From the NCBI GenBank assembly GCA_039029395.1, contig JBCCGG010000056.1, positions 1 through 37,416 of the forward strand: 37,416 nucleotides of DNA, in the 5' to 3' direction. Source of the DNA: JBCCGG01 sp039029395 (GTDB taxonomy: Bacteria; Pseudomonadota; Alphaproteobacteria; Kiloniellales; JAKSDN01). The notes under the pieces are model-generated. The model was not told the DNA's origin. It saw only the letters and a program-made list of their open reading frames with translations, and made no database searches. The translations under genes were made by a program, and so were the position numbers. This document shows, piece after piece, positions 22,717 through 30,320 of this stretch; within the stretch, counting starts at the first letter, position 1, and every line of letters starts with the position of its first letter.

Positions 22717-23793
22717 TTAAGCGGCGAGGATCCTGGTCCAGGACTCGTCGATCATGCGCTGGCGCTCCTCGCCCAAGTAAATCGCGGGCTCGCAGCGCGA
22801 CAGGGTCGCCGCGTCCGGGAAGATCGCCGGATTCTCGTTGTACTCGGGATCGGCGATTGCGCGCGCCGCGTTGTTGGGCGTGGCATAGTAAATGTACTCT
22901 GCGATGTCCTTGCCGACCTCGGCATCGAGAATGAAGTTGATGAAGCTGTGGGCGTTCTCCGGGTGGGGCGCGCCAGTAGGGATGCACATGCAGTCCTGCC
23001 ACACCAGGCTGCCTTCCTTCGGCACCACGTAGGAGAGGTCGTCGTCCTCCTCCATGACCTGAAGGATGTCGCCGTTCCACTCCATGGTCAGGTCGACCTC
23101 GCCGGACAGTAGGAGGTCCTGGCCATTGTCCTCGGCGAAGACCTTGATGTGGGGCTTCTGCTTGATGAGCAGATCCTCGGCTTCCTTGATCTGCGCCGGG
23201 TCGGTCGAGTTGTAGGAGTAGCCGAGAAACTTGAGCGCCACGCCGATCACGCTGGCGCCGTCGCCCAGCAGCGCGATCTTGCCGGAGTGCTTGTCCGAGG
23301 CCAGCACCGACTCCCAGCTGTCTGGCGGCGTGTCGACTCGCGATATGCGATAGCCGATCCCTTGGGTGCCCCACATGTAGGGAATCGAGAACTTGCGCCC
23401 CGGATCGAAGGCGGAATCCTGGAAGTTGGGGTCCAGGTTGCTGAAATTCGGAATCTTCGCAAGGTCGAGCGGCTCGACCATTTTGGCGACCATCATGCGC
23501 TCGACGAAGTCGTTGGTCGGGATGATGACGTCGTAGCCGGGATTGCCTTCCTTGAGCTTGGCGAAAAGCTCCTCGTTGTCGGCGTAGAGGTCCATCTTGA
23601 CCTCGATACCCGTCGCATCCTTGAAGTCGGGAAGGGTGTCCTCGCCGATGTAGGTGTCCCAGTTGTAGAGATTGAGCTTGGGCTCCTCGGCGGCCCAAGA
23701 GAACTTCGGTCCGAAGCTCAGGCCGGCGGCGACAGCGCCCGTGCCAGCCAGAAAAGAGCGGCGCCCCGGGCGGCCGCCGAATGACTTCCTCAT
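22717..23793 (-). CDS. potD: Periplasmic polyamine-binding protein (PotD/PotF-like), Tat-exported
   Basis: This 358-residue extracellular solute-binding protein starts with a twin-arginine signal (GRRSFLAGTGAVAAG, ending near FSWAAEE). The mature part opens LNLYNWDTYIGEDTLPDFKD, with later DVIIPTNDFVERM, FSIPYMWGTQGIGY and LTMEWNGD, a pattern close to PotD. The ATG at 23793 has AAGGAGG 9 bases upstream; an earlier in-frame ATG at 23829 has no homology. It is the first gene of the operon. Tat rather than Sec export is unusual compared with E. coli PotD but common in alphaproteobacteria. Confidence 0.92.
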   Translation of the reverse strand: MRKSFGGRPGRRSFLAGTGAVAAGLSFGPKFSWAAEEPKLNLYNWDTYIGEDTLPDFKDATGIEVKMDLYADNEELFAKLKEGNPGYDVIIPTNDFVERMMVAKMVEPLDLAKIPNFSNLDPNFQDSAFDPGRKFSIPYMWGTQGIGYRISRVDTPPDSWESVLASDKHSGKIALLGDGASVIGVALKFLGYSYNSTDPAQIKEAEDLLIKQKPHIKVFAEDNGQDLLLSGEVDLTMEWNGDILQVMEEDDDLSYVVPKEGSLVWQDCMCIPTGAPHPENAHSFINFILDAEVGKDIAEYIYYATPNNAARAIADPEYNENPAIFPDAATLSRCEPAIYLGEERQRMIDESWTRILAA

Positions 23794-23880
23794 GTTCTCT
23801 GCCTCCTTGATCGCGCGCCGCCGCTGCAACCGCCGCCTCCGTGGCGTCGGCCTCCGGCAACGCTTATTGTTATGGGCGTA

Positions 23881-23909
23881 ATCAAGTCAGCAGCCGGCGA
23901 GCTTGTCAA
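23881..23909 (-). promoter_or_regulatory. Candidate promoter of the pot operon
   Basis: On the reverse strand a perfect -35 TTGACA (23909-23904) is followed after 17 bases by CTTGAT (23886-23881), a weak -10. It lies about 90 bases before the potD ATG. Confidence 0.35.
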
Positions 23910-23971
23910 TCGCGCCGGCCAGGCGAAGTCAAAATCCGCGCTGCGGATCGCGGAAATTTGTGAGCAAAATC

Positions 23972-23988
23972 AATTTCCTAGGGAAATT
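23972..23988. repeat. Inverted repeat AATTTCC-TAG-GGAAATT with an extra half-site
   Basis: AATTTCC (23972-23978) and GGAAATT (23982-23988) form a perfect 7-base dyad around TAG. A third GGAAATT lies at 23952-23958. The dyad is upstream of the candidate pot promoter and downstream of the epimerase stop, so it could be an operator for pot or part of a 3' end structure. Confidence 0.5.
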
Positions 23989-24033
23989 CTATCATAAGAC
24001 GCAGATGGGCGGCGCTATGACACCTTATGATAG
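23989..24033. repeat. Perfect 10-base inverted repeat across the 3' end of the epimerase gene
   Basis: CTATCATAAG (23989-23998) is exactly complementary to CTTATGATAG (24024-24033), with a 25-base loop that contains the epimerase stop codon (24015-24017). Read leftward, it is followed directly by the AATTTCC dyad and then GATTTTG. It may be a 3' mRNA structure or a protein-binding site. Confidence 0.6.
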
Positions 24034-24998
24034 TCTCGATACCACTCCACGAAGCGCGGCAAGCCTTCGTCGATTGTCGTGGCCGGCTTGAAACCCAGGT
24101 CGCGAATCGAGGCGTCGATGTCGGCGTAGGTCGCCTCCACGTCGCCGGGCTGCATCTCGGCGAAGTGCTTGACCGCCTCGCGCCCACAGGCCTGCTCCAA
24201 CACCTCGATAAAGCGCATCAGCTCCTCGGTGCGGTGGTTGCCCAGATTGTAGATTCGGTGCGGCGGGCGGACCCCGTTCTTGGCCGGCGGCAGGTCGATC
24301 GCGGCCAGTACCCCGGCCGTGATGTCGTCGATAAAGGTGAAATCCCGGCGCATTCGGCCCTGATTGAAGATCTCGATTGGGCTGCCTTCGAAGATCGCCT
24401 TGGTGAAGATATAGGCCGCCATGTCGGGCCGGCCCCAGGGGCCGTAAACCGTGAAGAAGCGCAAGCCCGTGGAGGGCACCTCGTAGAGCCGGGTGTGGCA
24501 TTCGGCGATCAACTCGCCGGCCCTCTTGGTGGCCGCATAGAGCGAGATCGGCTTGTCGACCCGGTCCTCGATCGAGAACGGCTGCTTCTCGTTGCCGCCA
24601 TAGACCGAGGAAGAGGAGGCATAGACCAGGTGCTTGAAGTTGGGCAGGCGCCGGCAGGCTTCGAGCACCACCAGCTGGCCCATCACATTGGCTTCGACGT
24701 AGGAGTAGGGATTGATCAGTGAGTAGCGCACGCCGGCCTGCGCCGCCAGGTGGACCACTTGCTCGACCTCGGGCCGGGCCTCGAGCAGGGCCGGAAAGGC
24801 CTCGCGATCGGACACGTCGGCCTTCTCGAAGGAGAAGCCTTCTATCTGCTCCAAAACGGCCAGGCGCGCGGCCTTCAGCGCCGGATCGTAGTAGTCGTTC
24901 AGGTTGTCGACGCCGATCACCCTTTGGCCCCGGGCCAAGAGCGCCTGGGCGACATGAAATCCGATAAAGCCGGCGGCGCCGGTAACGACCACGGTCAT
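24015..24998 (-). CDS. UDP-glucuronate 4-epimerase-type NAD-dependent epimerase
   Basis: This 327-residue extended short-chain dehydrogenase has the NAD loop TGAAGFIG (6-13), the acidic ribose binder in IGVDNLNDYYD, HLAAQAGVRYS, and the catalytic SSSVYGG and YAATK (Y154, K158). The QAGVRYS segment and RFFTVYGPWGRPDMA are typical of UDP-glucuronate 4-epimerases (LpsL/Cap1J group). These supply UDP-galacturonate for lipopolysaccharide or capsule. AGGAG precedes the ATG at 24998. It diverges from a family 2 glycosyltransferase, so both may serve the same surface glycan. Confidence 0.92.
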   Translation of the reverse strand: MTVVVTGAAGFIGFHVAQALLARGQRVIGVDNLNDYYDPALKAARLAVLEQIEGFSFEKADVSDREAFPALLEARPEVEQVVHLAAQAGVRYSLINPYSYVEANVMGQLVVLEACRRLPNFKHLVYASSSSVYGGNEKQPFSIEDRVDKPISLYAATKRAGELIAECHTRLYEVPSTGLRFFTVYGPWGRPDMAAYIFTKAIFEGSPIEIFNQGRMRRDFTFIDDITAGVLAAIDLPPAKNGVRPPHRIYNLGNHRTEELMRFIEVLEQACGREAVKHFAEMQPGDVEATYADIDASIRDLGFKPATTIDEGLPRFVEWYRDYHKVS

Positions 24999-25138
24999 AA
25001 AAGCTGCGCTCCTGTTCGGTGACGGCGCCCACTGAATAGCCCGGCCGGGCGGTGCGACTCAAGGCGATTGCCTCAAATCGAGGCCGCAGCATGGCAAAAA
25101 GGCCTTTCATTTTCCTAACGATTTGCCAAAGGTCGCCC

Positions 25139-25912
25139 ATGACCGACGCCCCGCCCGAGCAAGACCCGCCCGTGGTCTCGGTGATCACGCCCTGCTTCAA
25201 TTCGGCGCGCTTCATCACCCAGACCATCGCCTCGGTCCAGGCCCAGTCGTGCGGCGCCTGGGAGATGCTGCTGGCCGACGACGTCTCAAGCGACAACACG
25301 CGGGAGATCATCGAGGCCTTGGCCGCCGAGGATCCGCGCCTCCGGCTGATCCGGCGCGAGGCCAACGGCGGGCCGGCCGCCGCCCGCAACAGCGCGCTGG
25401 CCGAGGCGCGCGGGCGCTACATCGCCTTCCTGGACCACGACGACCTCTGGCGACCCGACAAGCTGAGCCGCCAGCTAGCCTTCATGGCTGAGACCGACTG
25501 TGCGATCAGCTACACCGCCTATCGGCGGGTCTCCGCGCGGGACGGCAAGCCGGGCGGCTTGATCCGGGTGCCGCCAACCATGACCTACGACCGCCTGCTC
25601 AAACACACCGCGATCGCCAATCTGACGGCCATGATCGACCAGGCCAAGACTGGCCCGATCCGGGTCCCGGAGATGCCTTACGACGATTACGCCCTATGGC
25701 TCTCCCTGCTCAGAAAGGGCTTCACGGCGCGCGGGCTCAACGAAGACTTGGCCCGATTCCGGGTCGTCGAGGGCTCTTCCTCGAGCCGCAAGCACCAAGC
25801 CGTCGCCTGGGTTTGGCGCATCTACCGGCACCAAGAGCGGCTCAGCGTCGTTCGCGCGCTCTGGTGCGTCGCACACTATGTTGGCCGGGCTGCCCTTAAA
25901 CACTTGAAGTAA
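25139..25912 (+). CDS. Glycosyltransferase family 2 protein
   Basis: This 257-residue GT-A enzyme begins VVSVITPCFNSARFITQTIA. The UDP-sugar site reads LLADDVSSDNT and the metal-binding motif is FLDHDDLWRPDKLSRQL, so unlike the tandem pair at 17918-19779 it keeps its acidic residues. The end (WRIYRHQERLSVVRALW) is short and basic, typical for transferases acting on a lipid-linked acceptor. ATG 25139 is preceded by AAAGG; the in-frame ATG at 25091 is possible but lies outside the homology. Donor sugar unknown; the divergent epimerase suggests galacturonate as one option. Confidence 0.88.
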   Translation: MTDAPPEQDPPVVSVITPCFNSARFITQTIASVQAQSCGAWEMLLADDVSSDNTREIIEALAAEDPRLRLIRREANGGPAAARNSALAEARGRYIAFLDHDDLWRPDKLSRQLAFMAETDCAISYTAYRRVSARDGKPGGLIRVPPTMTYDRLLKHTAIANLTAMIDQAKTGPIRVPEMPYDDYALWLSLLRKGFTARGLNEDLARFRVVEGSSSSRKHQAVAWVWRIYRHQERLSVVRALWCVAHYVGRAALKHLK

Positions 25913-25927
25913 GACAAGATTCTTACT
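25908..25927 (+). terminator. Hairpin at the end of the glycosyltransferase gene
   Basis: AGTAAGA (25908-25914) and TCTTACT (25921-25927) form a perfect 7-base, AT-rich stem around CAAGAT. The TAA stop is inside the stem. A T5 run appears only later (within GCATTTTTAA), so intrinsic termination would be weak. Confidence 0.35.
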
Positions 25928-25957
25928 CTATCCACGCATTTTTAACGGCTCTCGGGC

Positions 25958-25985
25958 TCTATTGGGGGCTCGCCCGGCCAATAGA
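25958..25985 (+). promoter_or_regulatory. Stem-loop in the leader of the metalloprotease gene
   Basis: TCTATTGG (25958-25965) pairs perfectly with CCAATAGA (25978-25985). Inside, GGG (25966-25968) can pair with CCC (25973-25975), leaving GG bulged. The structure ends six bases before the GGAG ribosome binding site (25991-25994) and could control translation, or act as the boundary after the upstream gene. Confidence 0.4.
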
Positions 25986-26004
25986 AACGCGGAGCACTAG
26001 GTAG

Positions 26005-27183
26005 ATGACCGAGCTCACCGCCCTGGACCCTTTCCGTCCCGAGATCCGCCCGCCCAGCACCGGCGAGCCCTTCGCCCTGCAGGGCTTCAAGTGGGGCGGC
26101 CTGCCCTATGGCACCCCCGGCGGCCTGGTCACCTACGCCATCGCGCCGCTCGATTTTGGCGAGTCTTTCGGCGCGCTCAACAGCCTGTTCGATACGCCCG
26201 GCGCCAGCGAGCAAATCGCCCGGGCGTTCCAGGAGTGGTCGGACCACGGCAACATTCAGTTCCAGGAGGTCACCGACCCCTTGGCGACCAGTTTCGACAT
26301 CTCCTTCGCGGTGGAAACCATGGACGGGCCGGGCGGCGCCCTGGCCAGCGCCGACGTCAGCTTCAACTCCATCACCGGCGAGATCAACTCAGCCACCATC
26401 GTCTACGACGTGGCCGAGGAATTCGATTTCGGCGGGGGTACGGGCCCGTCCTTCTTCCTGGTCACCCTACACGAGATCGGCCACGCGCTCGGGCTCGACC
26501 ATGTGGACGACGTGGTCGCGGTGATGAACAGCACCACTGCGTTCTTCGATGACCTGGACGGCCTGACCGAGAACGACATCGCCGGCATCGAGTTCATCTA
26601 CGGCCCCTCGACCAACGAGCCGGCCGAACCGCCGGTCGACCCGGGCAGTGGCGAGGGCGGTGAAGACGTTGTCGAGGAGATCGTCGAGGACGCGTTCGAG
26701 AGCGTGCTGTTCGACGAGGAGTTCTACCTGTTCGATAACCCCGACGTGGCCGCCGCCGGGCTCGACCCCAAGGCCCACTACGATGGCTTCGGTCGGCACG
26801 AGGGACGCGACCCAAGTGCACTGTTCGACACCAGCTTCTATCTGGAAGAATATGCCGACGTGGCGGCGGCCGATATCAACCCCCTGGTACACTACGAGGG
26901 CATGGGCGCGGCCGAAGGGCGCGACCCCAATCAGCTGTTCGACAGCGACTTCTATCTAGAGCAAAACCCCGACGTGGCGGCGATCGGCATCAACCCGCTG
27001 GCCCACTACGAGGACTTCGGCTGGCTGGAGAGCCGCAACCCGAGCGCCGCTTTCGATGGCGACGCCTACCTGGCAGCCAACCCGGACGTCGTGGACAGTG
27101 GCGCCAACCCGCTGGCCCACTATTTGCAGTTCGGACTGTTCGAAGGTCGCGAGATCTTCGAAGTCGATCTCGGGATCGCTTAG
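26005..27183 (+). CDS. Matrixin-like zinc metalloprotease with four C-terminal 38-residue repeats
   Basis: This 392-residue protein has a metzincin core (about 25-200) with the zinc site HEIGHALGLDH (H156, H160, H166, with E157 as base) and a Met-turn at AVMNS (M174). A linker rich in P, D and E follows (205-230). Then come four tandem repeats of about 38 residues, at 235-272, 273-310, 311-348 and 349 to about 385, each of the form FDxxFYLxxNPDVAAxGINPLAHYxxFGxxEGRDP. There is no signal peptide and no propeptide with a cysteine switch. Proteins with such repeats in alphaproteobacteria are usually type I secretion substrates, so export by a C-terminal signal is likely. GGAG precedes the ATG. 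No secretion transporter is nearby. Confidence 0.88.
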   Translation: MTELTALDPFRPEIRPPSTGEPFALQGFKWGGLPYGTPGGLVTYAIAPLDFGESFGALNSLFDTPGASEQIARAFQEWSDHGNIQFQEVTDPLATSFDISFAVETMDGPGGALASADVSFNSITGEINSATIVYDVAEEFDFGGGTGPSFFLVTLHEIGHALGLDHVDDVVAVMNSTTAFFDDLDGLTENDIAGIEFIYGPSTNEPAEPPVDPGSGEGGEDVVEEIVEDAFESVLFDEEFYLFDNPDVAAAGLDPKAHYDGFGRHEGRDPSALFDTSFYLEEYADVAAADINPLVHYEGMGAAEGRDPNQLFDSDFYLEQNPDVAAIGINPLAHYEDFGWLESRNPSAAFDGDAYLAANPDVVDSGANPLAHYLQFGLFEGREIFEVDLGIA

Positions 27184-27186
27184 GCC

Positions 27187-27456
27187 TTAGTTGGGCGCCC
27201 CAGCGCCTTCCTCGGCATTGGCCGAAGCAGCGGCCTCTTCCTGGGAGGCCTTGGCCCGCTCTACGATCGTGACCGCGGCATTCTGGATGCCCTGGAGAAT
27301 CGGGCTCAGCTGATTGGCCGGAATCAGCAGACGGGCCACGGGCTCGACCTGCTGCTTCTCGTTGGCCTGCGCCAGGGTCAGACGCACGACATTGTTGGCG
27401 ATGGTCACCGTCGTCACCGAATCGACGAAGTACTCCGGCAGCCGCTGGTCGGTCAT
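27187..27456 (-). CDS. Small conserved protein (89 aa), perhaps distantly DUF3467-like
   Basis: This small soluble protein starts TDQRLPEYFVDSVTTVTIAN, continues NNVVRLTLAQANEKQQVEPV and ARLLIPANQLSPILQGI, and ends in an alanine/glutamate-rich disordered tail. The beta-hairpin followed by an amphipathic helix resembles the DUF3467 pattern, but the match is from memory and loose. The start at 27456 has an AAAGAGAG purine tract upstream; an earlier in-frame start at 27492 lacks one. It converges with the metalloprotease gene, with only three bases between the stops. Function unknown. Confidence 0.7.
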   Translation of the reverse strand: MTDQRLPEYFVDSVTTVTIANNVVRLTLAQANEKQQVEPVARLLIPANQLSPILQGIQNAAVTIVERAKASQEEAAASANAEEGAGAPN

Positions 27457-27556
27457 TGTCTCTCTCTTTCCGTCTCGAGTTTTCGGAACCACAGGGCGGT
27501 TCCTATATCATCCCGCACCCGGAAGGCCAATGGTCAAGCCGGGCAAAATTCGGCTC

Positions 27557-28585
27557 TTATGGTACGGAAATCTGCCGTTCCACTTGGTCCACGATTTGAC
27601 CGTCGCGCGTGAGCCGATAGCGCCCACGATAAACGCCGGGCGGCCAGTGCGCGGCCTTTCGTTTCCGTCCGCTGTAGGTAAACCATATGACCTTGCTGGT
27701 CTCGATTTCCGAGTCCCGCTTGTACAGCACCTGGCCGTCGGGTGCCTCGATCGCGAAATGTTGTAGGTCCCCGTCCATGACGCCGAAAACATCGACCCAA
27801 AAGATCAGGGCCGGCGCTCTTGGGTCGAGCGTCGCGAGCGTACGACCGGCGCGCGCGTCATCGGCCGTCGGCCGACCTTCGGCAAAGCCGGCTGCCAGGA
27901 TCCCGGTCGCCTGATAGGCCAGCTGCTCGAGCGCCCGATCACTCCAAAGGGGCTGTCGTGGCGCTTCGCAGCCCTTGAAGCCCCCCAATCCGACGAAGGG
28001 GTCGATATCTTCGCCTCGATAGCGCACGGAAAAGTGTACGTGCGGGAACTCCGTGAAACCCGATAGTCCAATCAAGCCGAGCTGTTCTCCGGCCTCTACC
28101 TGCTGGCCCGGCGCGACCGCCATGCTTCCCTTGCGCAGATGGCTGTATTGGGTCTGCCAGCCATTGCCGTGATCGATCACCACACCATTGCCCGCGTCGC
28201 GGCCGCCGAGCGCGTCACGGCCGATCTCTTTGACGCTGACGTCTTCCATCCCGTCCCTGACCCGCAGCACCGTCCCAGGCGCCGCCGCAACCACCGGGAC
28301 GCCGCGCGCCCTAGCCGGCAGGTTGGGCACGCGGAAATCGGTTCCCTTGTGGCCGTCGTAGCTCAGGCGACCGCAGGTATAGTCCAGGCGTCCCGGACCC
28401 TGGTCGTGGTCGAAGAAATTCTGGATCGTGCAGTACTCGCCGATTTGGCAATCGACCGGCAGCTCGAAGCGAATCTGCTCCGCCGCGGCATCGTCCGCGG
28501 GAGCCAGAAGAAATGCGGCCAGGGCCAGTACGAGGCCAAGGGCGCGAAGCCTCATGGATCTGCCGTCAATCGAACTCGAAGGCAT
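27557..28585 (-). CDS. M23-family (LytM-type) metallopeptidase, secreted
   Basis: A signal peptide (LRALGLVLALAAFLLAPADDAAAEQ) leads to an M23 domain. Its zinc and catalytic motifs are visible: HKGTDFRV, VVIDHGNGWQTQYSHL, and FPHVHFSV. M23 enzymes cut peptidoglycan cross-bridges or act as amidase activators when degenerate; here the H-x3-D and H-x-H ligands are present, so activity is likely. The C-terminal about 130 residues form an extra beta-rich domain not recognised. The ATG at 28585 has AAGGGG upstream and overlaps the preceding methyltransferase gene by 20 bases; the ATG at 28555 gives a shorter signal peptide and is an alternative. Confidence 0.86.
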   Translation of the reverse strand: MPSSSIDGRSMRLRALGLVLALAAFLLAPADDAAAEQIRFELPVDCQIGEYCTIQNFFDHDQGPGRLDYTCGRLSYDGHKGTDFRVPNLPARARGVPVVAAAPGTVLRVRDGMEDVSVKEIGRDALGGRDAGNGVVIDHGNGWQTQYSHLRKGSMAVAPGQQVEAGEQLGLIGLSGFTEFPHVHFSVRYRGEDIDPFVGLGGFKGCEAPRQPLWSDRALEQLAYQATGILAAGFAEGRPTADDARAGRTLATLDPRAPALIFWVDVFGVMDGDLQHFAIEAPDGQVLYKRDSEIETSKVIWFTYSGRKRKAAHWPPGVYRGRYRLTRDGQIVDQVERQISVP

Positions 28586-30206
28586 CGTCCGCCCCTTCGA
28601 GCATCAGATCCGATCGCGGGGACTCGATGATCGCGTAGCGGAACAGGCTGATCAGCTTACCGGAGCGAAAGTGGTTGAGCGCGGCGCGGATGGTCTTGAG
28701 ATCCACGTCCCGGGCCGCCACCGCTTTGCCGTCCAAGCTGAAGGTGAGCTGGATATCCTCGAGCCGCGCTTTGGTTGCGGTCACGATGTTGTCCGGCCCC
28801 AAGGTCATGATGAGATCGACGAAGACCGCTTCCATGGGCAGCAGCTGCACGGCGCCCGCGCCGGTTACCGGAGAGGCAAGGGTGACCCGCCGCAGGTGCT
28901 GTGCCGCCATGCGCACCAGCGCTTCGTTGAAGGCGCTGGTGAAGGTCAACTCGCCGGTCAAGACGCGAAGCGGCGCGCGCACCTCCGCGCTGCACGACAG
29001 CATGCAGGCGCCGGCCGCCATAAGCCGCTGAACCGAGGCGGTGATTTGCTCCGGCTTGGCGGCCGCGAGCTCCTTGCGCGCGAGCAGAGTGGCGAGGTTC
29101 TGAGGCTCCGCGCCGAGCATCGCATTGACTGCAGCGTAGAGCGGTCCCTTGAGCTCCCGCCGGCCGCCACCGGGCATCGGCACGGCGATTTCCTGGCCCT
29201 GTGGAACCGGTCGCTGGACAAAGTGAAACTGGCTGGCCAGGGCCTCCCGGGCTTCCTCGGGCCGGCGCTCGGCGCTGCGAATGAAGACGTCACGGCGCTG
29301 TTGCTGATTGCGCAAGGTATCCTTCAGAACCTCGCGCGCCGCGGGATCGGCCAACCCGGCGAAGAGTTCGTGATGGGCCTCGGGCACGCTCAGCTCCAAG
29401 TCGTTTAGAGCAAGCTCCGTGCTGCCCACGAAGCCCAGCTCCAGCGCCGCCATCTCGCGGCTCATCTCGGTGAAGTACCGCGGGCGCCAAGGGTTCGACA
29501 GCAGGTGGTAGCCCAGCCGCTTCAGTCCTTCCGGCCGTTTCTCACCCAGGCGGCTGTAGCGCTGGACCAGGTTGTTGGCGAGGGGGTGGGTCTTGAAAAA
29601 GGGCAGCTCTGCCGCGCGCAAAGACTCGAGTATCGACAGGCCGGCCGGCACGCTCTCGTCATCCTCGCCCCCCAACCCGGTCTTGAACTCGCGCCAAACC
29701 TGCATCATGACCGCCACGTCCATGTTGCCTGGCAAGGCGAGGTACTCCACATAGAGCAGCCCGCCGGGGCGCAGGCATCGGCCGACCAGCGTCCGCAGCT
29801 CGGCCAAGGCCCCATCGGAAAGGCGCGAATAGATCCCCTGAAGCGTTACGTAATCCAGTTCGGGCAGCTCGAGCGCTCCGAGCTCCTCGAAGGGCGCTTC
29901 GATCAGCTCAACGTTTTCGAGCCCGCCCTGCTTGGCCATGGCGCGGCCTTGGGCGAGCGCACCGGCGCTCGGATCGATTCCGATGAAGCGGGCCTGCGGA
30001 TTGGCCGCCGCCAAGGTGCACAGTGTGAGGGCCTGACCACAGCCGATATCGCAGTAAGTGTAGGCCGACGCCGGGCTCGGCGGTACGAAGCCTTGGCTGG
30101 CGGCGACGTAGGACAGCAGAACCGGCGACTGGTTGGGGTTGTAGCTGGATTGTGTTGGGGCATCCGCTTCGTTCGGCGCTTCTTGCGGGCTCTCGGTCTC
30201 TGTCAT
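28566..30206 (-). CDS. Methyltransferase with a methyltransferase-regulatory domain
   Basis: This 546-residue protein has an N-terminal class I SAM-binding domain (CDIGCGQALTLCTLAAANPQ, FIGIDPSAGALAQGRAMA, LRPGGLLYVEY). The regulatory domain that commonly follows such methyltransferases (PF10119-like) comes next, with LGYHLLSNPWRPRYFTEMS. A long C-terminal region follows (about 400-546). The N-terminal 25 residues are disordered (many E, P, T, Q). The family is frequent in alphaproteobacteria and has no firm substrate. AAGGA lies upstream of the ATG. It overlaps the M23 gene downstream and probably shares a transcript with it. Confidence 0.85.
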   Translation of the reverse strand: MTETESPQEAPNEADAPTQSSYNPNQSPVLLSYVAASQGFVPPSPASAYTYCDIGCGQALTLCTLAAANPQARFIGIDPSAGALAQGRAMAKQGGLENVELIEAPFEELGALELPELDYVTLQGIYSRLSDGALAELRTLVGRCLRPGGLLYVEYLALPGNMDVAVMMQVWREFKTGLGGEDDESVPAGLSILESLRAAELPFFKTHPLANNLVQRYSRLGEKRPEGLKRLGYHLLSNPWRPRYFTEMSREMAALELGFVGSTELALNDLELSVPEAHHELFAGLADPAAREVLKDTLRNQQQRRDVFIRSAERRPEEAREALASQFHFVQRPVPQGQEIAVPMPGGGRRELKGPLYAAVNAMLGAEPQNLATLLARKELAAAKPEQITASVQRLMAAGACMLSCSAEVRAPLRVLTGELTFTSAFNEALVRMAAQHLRRVTLASPVTGAGAVQLLPMEAVFVDLIMTLGPDNIVTATKARLEDIQLTFSLDGKAVAARDVDLKTIRAALNHFRSGKLISLFRYAIIESPRSDLMLEGADDAFEFD

Positions 30207-30320
30207 ATGGCTAAGACGTCCTTGGGATCTTCGTTAGGGTTTCGGCGCGCTACGCCGCGCGCCTAGAGGTCGCGAGCAGAAAACGCGAGCCGGTGCCAAA
30301 AGGCAAGCCTGGACCGGCTT

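Noticed and set aside
30244..30263. Hairpin GGCGCGC/GCGCGCC after the FG-GAP gene as a terminator
   Set aside because: A perfect 7-base stem exists, but no T tract follows on either strand, and such GC stems are expected by chance at this base composition.
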